A stretch of 64,000 nt of DNA from positions 1-64,000 of the forward strand of contig MAAN01000012.1 in NCBI GenBank assembly GCA_002163135.1. Reading direction: 5' to 3'. Below, in pieces: positions 32,425-41,064 of the stretch. The position numbers were made by a program, and so were the translations under genes. Under the pieces are notes generated by a model. The model was not told where the DNA came from, searched no databases, and saw only the letters and a program-made list of their open reading frames with translations. Each line of letters opens with the position of its first letter. The first letter of the stretch is position 1. The DNA is from Alphaproteobacteria bacterium 46_93_T64 (GTDB lineage Bacteria > Pseudomonadota > Alphaproteobacteria > Sneathiellales > Sneathiellaceae).

Positions 32425-33252
32425 ATGCGAAAAGCGCTAATTCCGTTATTGAGTATCGGTATGTTGTCATTGTCGCAGCTATTGGCAACGACAGCGTTTA
32501 GTATGGACAACCTGCAAATGAAACATTCGGTTTATCTGGGTGGATTTTTTATGGGAAGTTTGACAACAGAAATGGAGCAATCTGCAACAACCTATACTGT
32601 ACGTTCAACGGTAGAAACTAACAAAACCCTACGTTGGTTGGTAAGCTGGACAGCCAAAGGGGCAACGACGGGGAAGCTGAGCGGGACTCAGGTTCAACCA
32701 GTCCAACACACGCATGTCAGTCAGTGGAAGGACAAAGGCCGTGGCGCGGATATTAAATATACTCCGACGGGACACGTGACTTACTCGACCTCTGGTAAAA
32801 AATCCAACAATCCAAATAAGTATACAGAACTTGATCCCGCCTCTGTTCATAAAAGCTTGGATCCGATGAGTATGATCTTGGCTGCAACTCTTGAGTTTGA
32901 AAAGACTGGTGTATGCGGTGGTACTTATCCCATTTTTGATGGCCGTAGACGATTTGATATCCTTTTGTCTGATGGCGGATATCGAACATTTAAGAAATCC
33001 GACTATTCAGTCTTCAAGGGTAAAGCTTCTGGTTGTAAGTTTGAAGTAGTGGAAAAAGGCGGCTTCAAAAAGAACAAGGAATACGAACTGAAGGACAGTT
33101 CTGATCTGGTGGTATGGGTCGCGTCTCCAACATCAGGCGGGCGTGTTGTACCCGTTCGAATGGAAGTGAACACTGGCTTCGGGTACTTCGAATTGCATTT
33201 GGAACGATACCAATATGGTGCCGTTAAATTGGCGAGTAAAAACGCTCAATAA
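32425..33252 (+). CDS. DUF3108 domain protein, secreted
   Basis: From ATG 32425, backed by a GGAG seven bases upstream, the protein is 275 residues with a clear signal peptide (cleaved near TAFS-MDN). The mature part has the DUF3108 pattern: YLGGFFMGSLTTEMEQ, a long strand-rich core, DPMSMILAATLEF and GRRRFDILLSDGG, ending with VPVRMEVNTGFGYFELHLERY. Family members are periplasmic or outer-membrane associated with no known function. An upstream TTG at 32362 would extend it by 21 residues but lacks a ribosome-binding site. Confidence 0.87.
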   Translation: MRKALIPLLSIGMLSLSQLLATTAFSMDNLQMKHSVYLGGFFMGSLTTEMEQSATTYTVRSTVETNKTLRWLVSWTAKGATTGKLSGTQVQPVQHTHVSQWKDKGRGADIKYTPTGHVTYSTSGKKSNNPNKYTELDPASVHKSLDPMSMILAATLEFEKTGVCGGTYPIFDGRRRFDILLSDGGYRTFKKSDYSVFKGKASGCKFEVVEKGGFKKNKEYELKDSSDLVVWVASPTSGGRVVPVRMEVNTGFGYFELHLERYQYGAVKLASKNAQ

Positions 33253-33295
33253 ATTTCACAAACCCCTTTGAATATTTTAATCCTTCGGAGAATAT

Positions 33296-33748
33296 ATGCA
33301 TTTATCCGATCATTTTACGCTGCGTGAAATGACCAAAAGCGCTTATGCCTTGCGTCATGATATTGATAATACACCGTCTAAACAGATCATTCAGAGACTG
33401 TCCGTATTGGCAAGTGCGATACTTGAGCCAATTCGAAAGCATTTCGGACTACCTTTTTCCCCAACGAGTGCTTACCGTAGCTTGGATCTTAACCGTGCAT
33501 TAGGTTCAGGCGATAGTTCACAACATATAAGAGGTGAAGCTGTTGATATAGTTTTGCCGGGGATTAGTACCTATGATCTTGCTTTGTGGATCAGCAAAAA
33601 TTTGACGTGTGACCAGTTGATTTTGGAGTTTTATCAGGCGGGCGATGTGAAAAGTGGGTGGGTTCACTGTTCTTACGTACAGACTGCCCAACGTAGGCAA
33701 TTGTTGACCTATAACGGGGTCAGTTATGAGAACGGTCTTACGGCTTAA
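33296..33748 (+). CDS. Peptidase M15A-like D-Ala-D-Ala carboxypeptidase family protein
   Basis: This 150-residue protein carries the zinc site of M15 peptidases: SSQHIRGEAVDIV (the SxHxxGxAxD motif near residue 75) and the later GWVHCSY histidine. The start, LSDHFTLREMTKS, and TSAYRSLDLNRALG are the usual framework. No signal peptide is visible. Enzymes of this family cut the peptidoglycan stem peptide, and similar proteins occur in phage lysis cassettes; there are no other phage genes here. Its stop overlaps the convergent Lrp gene by 11 bases. Confidence 0.9.
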   Translation: MHLSDHFTLREMTKSAYALRHDIDNTPSKQIIQRLSVLASAILEPIRKHFGLPFSPTSAYRSLDLNRALGSGDSSQHIRGEAVDIVLPGISTYDLALWISKNLTCDQLILEFYQAGDVKSGWVHCSYVQTAQRRQLLTYNGVSYENGLTA

Positions 33749-34199
33749 ATGGAAGCTTCATCGATGATTTTACATCTTTCAAGATAATGTTGGACCGAAC
33801 ATGAGCCACTCCAGGCACCCGAAATAAAAAATCATCCAGAAACTGATTGAATTGCTTAATATCTTTTACGGCAACACGTAAATGATAATCAGCCTCTCCT
33901 GTTGTTGCGTAGCAATCCAGAATTTCTGGCCGCAAATTTACTGCATTCACGAATTCATGAACCGTGTCTTCTTCCTGTCGAGACAAACTAACATGAATGA
34001 TGGCTGAAAATTCAAAACCTGCCACGTTGCGATCGATAACAGCTCCGTACCCGGTAATTATTCCAATATCTTCAAGGCTCTTAATTCTCCGCCAGCAGGA
34101 TGAGGGAGAAATTCCGAGCTTTGTAGCCAATTGTGCATTGGTTATCCTGCAGTCGTCTTGCAGTGTATTGAGTAGGTTTTGATCAATTTCATCTATCAT
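33738..34199 (-). CDS. Lrp/AsnC family transcriptional regulator
   Basis: From ATG 34199 (TTTGGAGAA upstream) the protein is 153 residues: an N-terminal winged helix with IDQNLLNTLQDDCRITNAQLATKLGISPSSCWRRIKSLED, then the RAM effector domain with DCYATTGEADYHLRVAVKDIKQFNQFL. The gene is divergent from the indolepyruvate ferredoxin oxidoreductase gene, so control of that amino-acid catabolic enzyme, probably with an aromatic amino acid as effector, is plausible. An upstream extension to 34235 exists but lacks a ribosome-binding site. Family call is firm, regulon is inferred. Confidence 0.95.
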   Translation of the reverse strand: MIDEIDQNLLNTLQDDCRITNAQLATKLGISPSSCWRRIKSLEDIGIITGYGAVIDRNVAGFEFSAIIHVSLSRQEEDTVHEFVNAVNLRPEILDCYATTGEADYHLRVAVKDIKQFNQFLDDFLFRVPGVAHVRSNIILKDVKSSMKLPFKP

Positions 34200-34220
34200 T
34201 TCTCCAAAATACATAAGAAT

Positions 34221-34243
34221 GAGTAAATTGTCCATTTTTGCTC
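34221..34243. promoter_or_regulatory. Imperfect inverted repeat in the Lrp/IOR intergenic region
   Basis: GAGTAAA at 34221-34227 and TTTGCTC at 34237-34243 form an inverted repeat with one mismatch over a 9-base AT-rich spacer. It lies in the divergent promoter region. It may be a site for the Lrp-type regulator, but it does not match the classical Lrp consensus well. Confidence 0.25.
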
Positions 34244-34359
34244 ATAGTTTTGAACAGATGGTTCATTTTTTCACCAAAATACGGATCAGGTTGAAAAGAA
34301 TTTTCATCCCACTACTGTTAAACTGAGGGCATCGTAAATTGTCTTAAGTGGAGAAATTA

Positions 34360-37300
34360 ATGTCCCGGCGATCCCAAGAAAAAACCGATTTTAACTCAGA
34401 ATATGAATTGATGGATCGTTATGAAAGTATGAGCGGTCGGGTATTTTTGACCGGAACGCAAGCACTTGCGCGAATTCCATTGATGCAAAAAATCCGGGAT
34501 GAAGACGCTGCGCTCAATACCGCGGGGTTTGTCAGTGGTTATCGTGGATCTCCTTTAGCTACGCTGGATAAAGAACTTTGGAGTATTCAGGGGCTTCTAA
34601 AGGATAAACATATTGAATTCGTACCTGCAGTGAACGAAGAGTTGGCAGCGACAGCAATACTGGGGTCACAGCAAGTAGAAACTGACCCGAAGAAAACAGT
34701 CGATGGTGTTTTTGGTCTTTGGTACGGAAAAGGGCCAGGCGTTGATCGGGCCGGGGATGCTCTCAAGCACGGAAATGCCTACGGCTCCTCCCCGACTGGC
34801 GGAGTGCTTGTCGTGGCGGGCGATGATCACGGAAGTATTTCCTCCTCCATGCCCCATCAATCCGATGCCGCCTTTCTTACTTTCTTTATGCCCATATTGA
34901 ACCCGGCAAGTGTGTCTGAGTATCTGGCGTTTGGGGAATATGGGTATGCCCTGTCTCGTTACAGCGGAATGTGGGTCGGCTTTAAAGCGACAACTGAAAT
35001 TGTTGAAAGCGGAGAAAGTGTTGAGCTTCAACCCGCACGAAAATTTGTTAAACCTGATTTCGAAATTCCGGCTGACGGATTACATTATCGTTGGCCAGAT
35101 CTACCCGGTCCTCAAATAGAGGAGCGCTTGGAAGGCAAGAAACACGCTGTTCTAGCTTTCGCTGAGGCAAACCCTATCGATCGCCATATCTACGAAGTGC
35201 CGAAAGCAACATACGGCATTGTGACGACAGGTAAGGCACATCTAGATTTGATGGAGGCCCTCCGCTTGCTCGGGATCGGAGAGCAAGAAGCTCATGATAT
35301 CGGAATTGATATTTATAAAATCGGAATGGTTTGGCCACTCGCCAAGAAATCTTCGCTGGACTTTGTGCAAGGCAAGCGGGAAGTGTTGGTCGTAGAGGAA
35401 AAACGGGGAATTATCGAAAGCCAGTTTAAAGAATATTTTTACGACTACCCGGGGGCAAAACCTGAAAGAATGGTCGGAAAAAATGATGAGTATGGTCGTC
35501 GTCTGATCCCTTGGACTGGTGAACTGTCCCCAATCCAGTTGGCTGTTGTTGTCGCAAAACGCCTTGATATGGTTTTTGAAGATCTGAATTTGACTAAACG
35601 AGCTGAAGAACTCGAAGAAATCGCACCAGTTTCACTCAGTGTTATTGGTGTTAATAGAAGTCCCTATTTCTGTTCAGGGTGTCCTCATAACCGTTCGACA
35701 ATAGTACCAGAAGGATCTCAAGCCCTTGCCGGGATCGGTTGCCACTTTATGGCCAGCTGGATGGATAGAGACACAAACTACCTCATTCAAATGGGCGGTG
35801 AAGGGGTGAACTGGGTCGCCAACTCAAAGTTTAATGGCGAGCAACATGTATTCCAGAATTTGGGAGATGGGACGTATTATCATTCAGGTATTCTGGCCAT
35901 CCGGCAGACCGTTGCTGCCAATACAAATATCACATACAAAATCCTGTATAATGATGTAACTGCGATGACCGGCGGGCAGCCTGCTGATGGCCCAATCAGT
36001 GTGAGCTCGATCGCGCATTCCTTACGCGCAGAAGGTATCTCACGTATCGCAATTCTGTCTAATGACATTGAGAAGTTTGATCACGATCTATATCCGATTG
36101 GTGTGAGCTTTAATGATCGAGACGATCTTGATACTGTGCAGAGGGAGCTACGGGAGATACCGGGTGTTACAGCTCTCATTTACGAGCAACCCTGCGCAAC
36201 GGAAAAACGCCGCCGAGTAAAACGAGGCATTGTCAAAGATGTCGCCAAATTTGCCTATATAAATCAAGCAGTATGTGAAGGATGCGGTGATTGCTCAGTT
36301 GCTTCAAATTGTTTGTCTGTGGAACCTGTTCAAACTGAGTTTGGCCGGAAGCGTAAGATCAACCAAAATTCATGTAACAAGGATTTCTCGTGCGTTGATG
36401 GGTTTTGCCCAAGCTTTGTTACCATCGAAGGGGGGACGCGACGGAAACCGGTTGCGAAAAACAAAGGTGAACAGTTAGCGAAATATCTTGAAGGGATCGC
36501 GCGCCCCAATATTGATTATCTGGATCATCCTCATGATATCGTGGTGACAGGGGTCGGTGGTACGGGTGTTATTACTGTTGGGCAGCTAATCACCATGGCA
36601 GCTCATCTGGAGAATAAAGGGGCATCTGTCCTGGATTTCATGGGGTTTGCCCAAAAATTTGGTCCGGTTATCAGTTATGTACGCTTGGCACCTTCGCCGG
36701 GCGACCTCAATCAAGTTCGTATTGATACTGGCCATGCAGACGCGTTAATCGGCTGTGATATTGTCGTAAGCACGTCGCCAAAAGCATCAGCAACCTATAA
36801 TCAAGGTAAGACCAAAGGAGCCGTGAATTTAGCGATTATGCCTACGGGGGACTTCACTCGAGATCCAGACGCAGATATGAAGGCAGATCAACGACTTGCT
36901 TTGTTAGAACGTACGTTTGCTGCAGGGGGGCTTGGAAGTATCGACGCGAACAAAGCGGCTGAAGATCTTTTGGACGATAGTGTTTTTGCAAACGTCCTTT
37001 TGCTGGGTTTTGCATGGCAACAGGGTTTGGTCCCAGTATCTCTTGATGCTTTAATGCGGGCGATAGAACTTAATAATGTAGCTGTTGAGAGAAACAAACA
37101 GGCATTTTCTTGGGGACGTGTTTTGTTTGAGAATCCTGAAGCTCTATCTGCAGTTAAACTGCCATTTACTGATGTACCTCAAAAATTTGAAGACCTGAGT
37201 GTTCGCCATCTGAAATTTCTGACCTCTTATCAAAACGAAAAATGGGCCGGGAAATACACTAAGTTCATGAGCGAGGTTGCGGCGAAACTGGATGTTGAAA

Positions 37301-37818
37301 ATGACGCACATGCGGAATTGCTAAAGTCAATTTCGAAAAGCTTAGTCAAACTTATGAGTTATAAGGATGAATATGAGGTGGCAAGGCTTCATGCCGATCC
37401 GTCCTTTTACGAGCAAATTGCAAATGAGTTTGAAGGTGACTACAAGATCGTCCACCATCTGGCGCCGCCGTTGTTGCCATCTGGAACGGACGCGCGTGGT
37501 CGTCCAAAAAAACGGAAATTCGGGCCCTGTATAAATGTTGGATTTAAATTTCTGACGAAGGCCAAAGGACTTCGGGGAACACTGTTTGATCCATTTGGCT
37601 ATCATCCTGAAAGGCGCATGGAGCGTGGGTTGATTACTTGGTATAAGCAAAATATTCTGACGATGCTGTCTCATCTAAATGATTCTAATGTGGCGACAGC
37701 GATGGAGCTGGCTACGGTCCCGCTTAAAATACGTGGGTATGGACCGGTAAAAGAGAAAGCAGTGCAAGAAGCCAAGAGAAAAATGAGTGAAATCCAGACA
37801 AAAATCGCAGTTGAGTAG
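34360..37818 (+). CDS. Indolepyruvate ferredoxin oxidoreductase family protein (fused subunits)
   Basis: From ATG 34360, with GGAG nine bases upstream, the protein is 1152 residues. It joins an N-terminal pyruvate-flavodoxin-type region, a TPP-binding part (CSGCPHNRST near residue 437, GIGCHFMASW and GGEGVNW), a cysteine cluster CEGCGDCSVASNC (near residue 639) for iron-sulphur, and a gamma-type domain starting GVGGTGVITVGQLI (near residue 730). It oxidatively decarboxylates aryl pyruvates from aromatic amino acids to acyl-CoA. Fused forms of this length are usual in aerobic proteobacteria. The divergent Lrp gene suggests amino-acid control. Confidence 0.94.
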   Translation: MSRRSQEKTDFNSEYELMDRYESMSGRVFLTGTQALARIPLMQKIRDEDAALNTAGFVSGYRGSPLATLDKELWSIQGLLKDKHIEFVPAVNEELAATAILGSQQVETDPKKTVDGVFGLWYGKGPGVDRAGDALKHGNAYGSSPTGGVLVVAGDDHGSISSSMPHQSDAAFLTFFMPILNPASVSEYLAFGEYGYALSRYSGMWVGFKATTEIVESGESVELQPARKFVKPDFEIPADGLHYRWPDLPGPQIEERLEGKKHAVLAFAEANPIDRHIYEVPKATYGIVTTGKAHLDLMEALRLLGIGEQEAHDIGIDIYKIGMVWPLAKKSSLDFVQGKREVLVVEEKRGIIESQFKEYFYDYPGAKPERMVGKNDEYGRRLIPWTGELSPIQLAVVVAKRLDMVFEDLNLTKRAEELEEIAPVSLSVIGVNRSPYFCSGCPHNRSTIVPEGSQALAGIGCHFMASWMDRDTNYLIQMGGEGVNWVANSKFNGEQHVFQNLGDGTYYHSGILAIRQTVAANTNITYKILYNDVTAMTGGQPADGPISVSSIAHSLRAEGISRIAILSNDIEKFDHDLYPIGVSFNDRDDLDTVQRELREIPGVTALIYEQPCATEKRRRVKRGIVKDVAKFAYINQAVCEGCGDCSVASNCLSVEPVQTEFGRKRKINQNSCNKDFSCVDGFCPSFVTIEGGTRRKPVAKNKGEQLAKYLEGIARPNIDYLDHPHDIVVTGVGGTGVITVGQLITMAAHLENKGASVLDFMGFAQKFGPVISYVRLAPSPGDLNQVRIDTGHADALIGCDIVVSTSPKASATYNQGKTKGAVNLAIMPTGDFTRDPDADMKADQRLALLERTFAAGGLGSIDANKAAEDLLDDSVFANVLLLGFAWQQGLVPVSLDALMRAIELNNVAVERNKQAFSWGRVLFENPEALSAVKLPFTDVPQKFEDLSVRHLKFLTSYQNEKWAGKYTKFMSEVAAKLDVENDAHAELLKSISKSLVKLMSYKDEYEVARLHADPSFYEQIANEFEGDYKIVHHLAPPLLPSGTDARGRPKKRKFGPCINVGFKFLTKAKGLRGTLFDPFGYHPERRMERGLITWYKQNILTMLSHLNDSNVATAMELATVPLKIRGYGPVKEKAVQEAKRKMSEIQTKIAVE

Positions 37819-37908
37819 ACAAATTTAAAAATAACTTGGTTTTCTGAAATGCGAGTACTTATATAGGGGTAGTTTAGTTTTCTATTTTGAAAGTTGACGG
37901 GGGAACAC

Positions 37909-39282
37909 GTGGTCGATGTAACCATGCCAAATCAAGTCGTGAATTCTTCTAAAGAAATTGATGACGTAGCCGAGCCAAATAAATTTCTGAAGGATGCTTT
38001 GGCTGAGAACAAGCGAGAGGGTTTGATCCTTGCAGTAAAGGTACGGTTCATCGCAATGAGCGTCGTTGCGGTCCTACTTGCCTATACAATCGGTGACTGG
38101 AGCGTTCTGTACTATGAAGTTTTGCTTGTCGCGTTTGTGCTGAACGGCTTGGCTCAGGCGCGAGTTGGTAAAGTAGGTAAGTCTCGAGCGGAATTGATTT
38201 TACTTGCGTTCGATTTGGCTTTGATGACGATTGCACTCCTTGTCCCTAATCCGTTTGCCGAGGAAATTTCGTCTGTTGGGCTTCAATATAAATATGGTAG
38301 TTTCAGTTTCTTCTACATAATTCTGGCAAGTGCAACGCTTGCCTATTCATGGAAAACCATGTTTGCGGTTACTTGGTGGACGGGTTTGTTGTGGGGCGCC
38401 GGATATTTTTGGGCGACTTTCCAACCTGATGTGATTCCTGAAATATCTGCAAAAATTCGTATGTTACTTGTAGATCATCCCCGTACCCTGGAACTTCTGG
38501 ATCCTACCGAATTGCATTTTGAGTTGCGGGTCCAGGAATTTGTTCTTTTTGCAGTCGTCGCGGGGATATTGGCTTTAAACGGTTGGCGTTCAAACCGCTT
38601 ACTTTTGCGTCAAGCAGATGCTGCAAGAGAGCGGTCAAATTTGGCTAGGTATTTTGCCCCGAGCATGGTTGAACATCTAGCCGGACGAGATCAGCCTCTT
38701 GGCGAGGTTCGCTCACAACCGGTTGTTGTTATGTTCGCAGATATAGTGGGTTTCACCAAAATGGCCGAGCAAGAAACTCCTGAAGAAGTTGTCTCGGTTC
38801 TTCGAGAGTTCCATAAGCAGATGGAAAAAGCGGTTTTTGATCATAACGGTACATTGGATAAATTCTTGGGCGACGGCTTAATGGTTAGCTTTGGAACTCC
38901 TGTGACGTCAATCGATGACGCTCACAATGCACTTGAGTGTGCTGTGTCGATGCAAAACCGAATGCTGGATTGGAACCAGTCACGTCAAAAAGCGGGTAAA
39001 AAACCTATCCGCCTATCCATCGGTCTGCATTATGGAGATGTGATTTTAGGTGATATCGGTTCTGAGCGACGCTTAGAATACACTGTTCTGGGGGACGCCG
39101 TAAATGTGTCAAGCCGGCTTGAGGCTTTAACGCGTGTGTTGGGTTCAAGTATTGTTGCAAGTGACGCTGTTATGACCGCAGCAGGTAAAGATGCGAAAGT
39201 GGCCTCGTCGTTTGAGTTTCTTGGTCCCCAGACATTGCGTGGACGTGAAGAACCGGTGGATGTCTGGGCCGTTAAATTATAA
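37909..39282 (+). CDS. Membrane-bound class III adenylate/guanylate cyclase
   Basis: From GTG 37909 (GGGGGAA just upstream) the protein is 457 residues. The first 240 residues hold several hydrophobic segments, and the C-terminal 210 form a class III catalytic domain. Visible are VVMFADIVGFTKMAE (metal-binding aspartate), LDKFLGDGLMVSFG (second metal aspartate), IGLHYGDVILGDIGSERRLEYTVLGDAVNVSSRLE. The likely product is cAMP, but substrate-specificity residues were not verified. TTG 37894 and ATG 37924 are alternative starts. No effector gene is adjacent. Confidence 0.92.
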   Translation: MVDVTMPNQVVNSSKEIDDVAEPNKFLKDALAENKREGLILAVKVRFIAMSVVAVLLAYTIGDWSVLYYEVLLVAFVLNGLAQARVGKVGKSRAELILLAFDLALMTIALLVPNPFAEEISSVGLQYKYGSFSFFYIILASATLAYSWKTMFAVTWWTGLLWGAGYFWATFQPDVIPEISAKIRMLLVDHPRTLELLDPTELHFELRVQEFVLFAVVAGILALNGWRSNRLLLRQADAARERSNLARYFAPSMVEHLAGRDQPLGEVRSQPVVVMFADIVGFTKMAEQETPEEVVSVLREFHKQMEKAVFDHNGTLDKFLGDGLMVSFGTPVTSIDDAHNALECAVSMQNRMLDWNQSRQKAGKKPIRLSIGLHYGDVILGDIGSERRLEYTVLGDAVNVSSRLEALTRVLGSSIVASDAVMTAAGKDAKVASSFEFLGPQTLRGREEPVDVWAVKL

Positions 39283-39308
39283 GCATAAGCCGCTGTCGCT
39301 TTATGCTT
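39281..39308. terminator. Possible bidirectional terminator hairpin
   Basis: AAGCATAAGC and GCTTTATGCTT form a near-perfect stem (one bulged T) between the convergent cyclase and metallo-hydrolase genes, which end at 39282 and 39311. The T-rich tail is short. It could act in both directions, but it overlaps the cyclase stop codon. Confidence 0.4.
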
Positions 39309-39310
39309 TA

Positions 39311-39958
39311 TTATCCGAAGTTTAGATCGGACACAAACGGGTTGGATTTTCTTTCCTGACCAAAAGTCGACATATTGCCGTGTCCCGGGATAAACGAAAT
39401 ATCGTCGCCCAAAGGCCATAGTTTTCCGCGGATGGAATTAATGAGGTCGTCATGATTTCCTTGGGGAAAATCTGTGCGCCCGATAGAGCCTTGAAAGAGA
39501 ACATCACCAACGATTGCGACTTTATGTTTCATGTTTGCAAAGACAACGTGACCCGGTGTATGCCCGGGGCAATGGATAACATCCATAGTCTCGTTCCCGA
39601 CAGTTACTGTATCACCGTCTTCAAGCCAGCGATCAGGCGTAAATGCGAATGATGGCGGAAAGCCATAGCGTGCGCATTGTTCAGGCAGCTGATCAATCCA
39701 GAATTTATCAGCTTTATGGGGGCCTTCGACACGGACATCAAGCCGTTGTCTCAGCTCTTCCGTGCCACCGGCGTGGTCCAAATGTCCATGGGTAATCAGA
39801 ATTTTTTCGATTTTGACCCCTTGTTCTTTGGCAGTTTCAACAATGTGGTCCAAATCTCCGCCTGGATCTATAACCGCGGCTTTTTTTGTTTCTTCACACC
39901 AAACCAGTGAACAATTCTGCGCAAACGGCGTAACGGGAATAATAATCGCTTTCATCAT
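39311..39958 (-). CDS. MBL-fold hydrolase, glyoxalase II-like (GloC/YcbL type)
   Basis: The 215-residue protein has the binuclear metal site motif LITHGHLDHAGG (residues about 57-68), then VIHCPGHTPGHVVF, GDVLFQGSIGRTDFP and FIPGHGNMSTFGQE. The length and layout match E. coli YcbL/GloC, a short glyoxalase II that hydrolyses S-lactoylglutathione. No extended C-terminal glutathione-binding domain is present, as in that type. It is convergent with the cyclase gene. The MBL family is certain; GloC-type activity is the best reading. Confidence 0.88.
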   Translation of the reverse strand: MMKAIIIPVTPFAQNCSLVWCEETKKAAVIDPGGDLDHIVETAKEQGVKIEKILITHGHLDHAGGTEELRQRLDVRVEGPHKADKFWIDQLPEQCARYGFPPSFAFTPDRWLEDGDTVTVGNETMDVIHCPGHTPGHVVFANMKHKVAIVGDVLFQGSIGRTDFPQGNHDDLINSIRGKLWPLGDDISFIPGHGNMSTFGQERKSNPFVSDLNFG

Positions 39959-40009
39959 ATTTCAAAGCTGATCGATCAGCCCTGCCTTTTCTTTTTTGTC
40001 TGGGGTGAC

Positions 40010-40945
40010 TTATAGCAAAGTTGATGTTGGTTGACTACTGTCTCTGCCTTGTTGTCTTGCGCCTTCTGCCAGTATCCAGTCACGGAGGGCCTTAAGCTTT
40101 GGCTGAGAAGCGCGGTTTGACGGTGTGACAAGTTGAAAAGGAAACCGTGAGCGCCGATGGAGATCAAAAAGTTTTACCAGTTTTCCGCGCGCAACATCTT
40201 CCTCTATCAAAACATCAATGCCAATAACGACACCTAGACCTTCCATAGCAGCATGCAGTGCCATATCAGCACTTTCAAAACTCATTCCTTTGTTTGCGTC
40301 AACGCCACTCACACCTGCGAGATCGAACCATCTTGGCCAATCGGTGGGGCGAGGGCTTTCGTGCAATAAATTTACGTTAGCGAGATCTTCTGGCGTTTTT
40401 ATTTGTGCTGCGAGTTCGGGGCTGCAAACAGGATAGGTTTCGATATCGATGAGTTTATCAATTTCAAACCCTTTTCTCTGCGTCCCCTCTTTCAGAACCT
40501 GAATTGAAATATCAAAACCTTCTTCTTCAAAATCAGCAGGATTGAGTGATGTCGTTAGCTGAATATCCAATTCCGGAAAGGTTTCATGCAATTTCGCCCA
40601 TCTTGGAATAAGCCAACGTATGGCAAACGTAGGGTAAGTGCAGATTGATATGATGTTTTTTCTGGGCTCACTTCTAAGGCGCTCTGATGCAGCTGAAATC
40701 TTTTGTAGCGGGAGCGAAATCTCGGCAAGATACTGGCGGCCAACCGCTGTTAGCTCAACACGCTTGTGATAGCGGTGGAATAAGGCCTTTCCTATAAATG
40801 CCTCGAGGCTTTGTATCTGACGGCTTACGGCGCCGGGCGTTACATTTAACTCCGTAGCTGCCTGATTGAAGCTCAAGCTGCGGGCGGCAGCTTCAAACGA
40901 GCGTAATCCTGAAGTTGAAGGAATATTAAGCACAATCATCTCCAT
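40010..40945 (-). CDS. LysR family transcriptional regulator (GcvA-like)
   Basis: The 311-residue protein begins with a LysR helix-turn-helix: LRSFEAAARSLSFNQAATELNVTPGAVSRQIQSLEAFIG, then a GcvA-type effector domain (ISICTYPTFAIRWLIPRW). GcvA-like members often regulate amino-acid or acyl-CoA metabolism. It is divergent from two tandem acyl-CoA dehydrogenase genes, which are its probable targets. The effector is unknown. The gap of 119 bases holds the shared promoter; no clear T-N11-A site stood out. Confidence 0.94.
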   Translation of the reverse strand: MEMIVLNIPSTSGLRSFEAAARSLSFNQAATELNVTPGAVSRQIQSLEAFIGKALFHRYHKRVELTAVGRQYLAEISLPLQKISAASERLRSEPRKNIISICTYPTFAIRWLIPRWAKLHETFPELDIQLTTSLNPADFEEEGFDISIQVLKEGTQRKGFEIDKLIDIETYPVCSPELAAQIKTPEDLANVNLLHESPRPTDWPRWFDLAGVSGVDANKGMSFESADMALHAAMEGLGVVIGIDVLIEEDVARGKLVKLFDLHRRSRFPFQLVTPSNRASQPKLKALRDWILAEGARQQGRDSSQPTSTLL

Positions 40946-41064
40946 TTAGGTTGAGTTTTTATCAATCATAGCTGGAGGAATATTCGTTTGTCCAATCCTC
41001 ATTCCATGGCCACAATAGAAAAAATAAATAATAAAAAACATCATCCAATTAATGGAGAGTAGAC

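Noticed and set aside
34221-34243. Classical Lrp box
   Set aside because: The inverted repeat is longer and spaced differently from the known consensus, so it is listed only as a weak candidate site.
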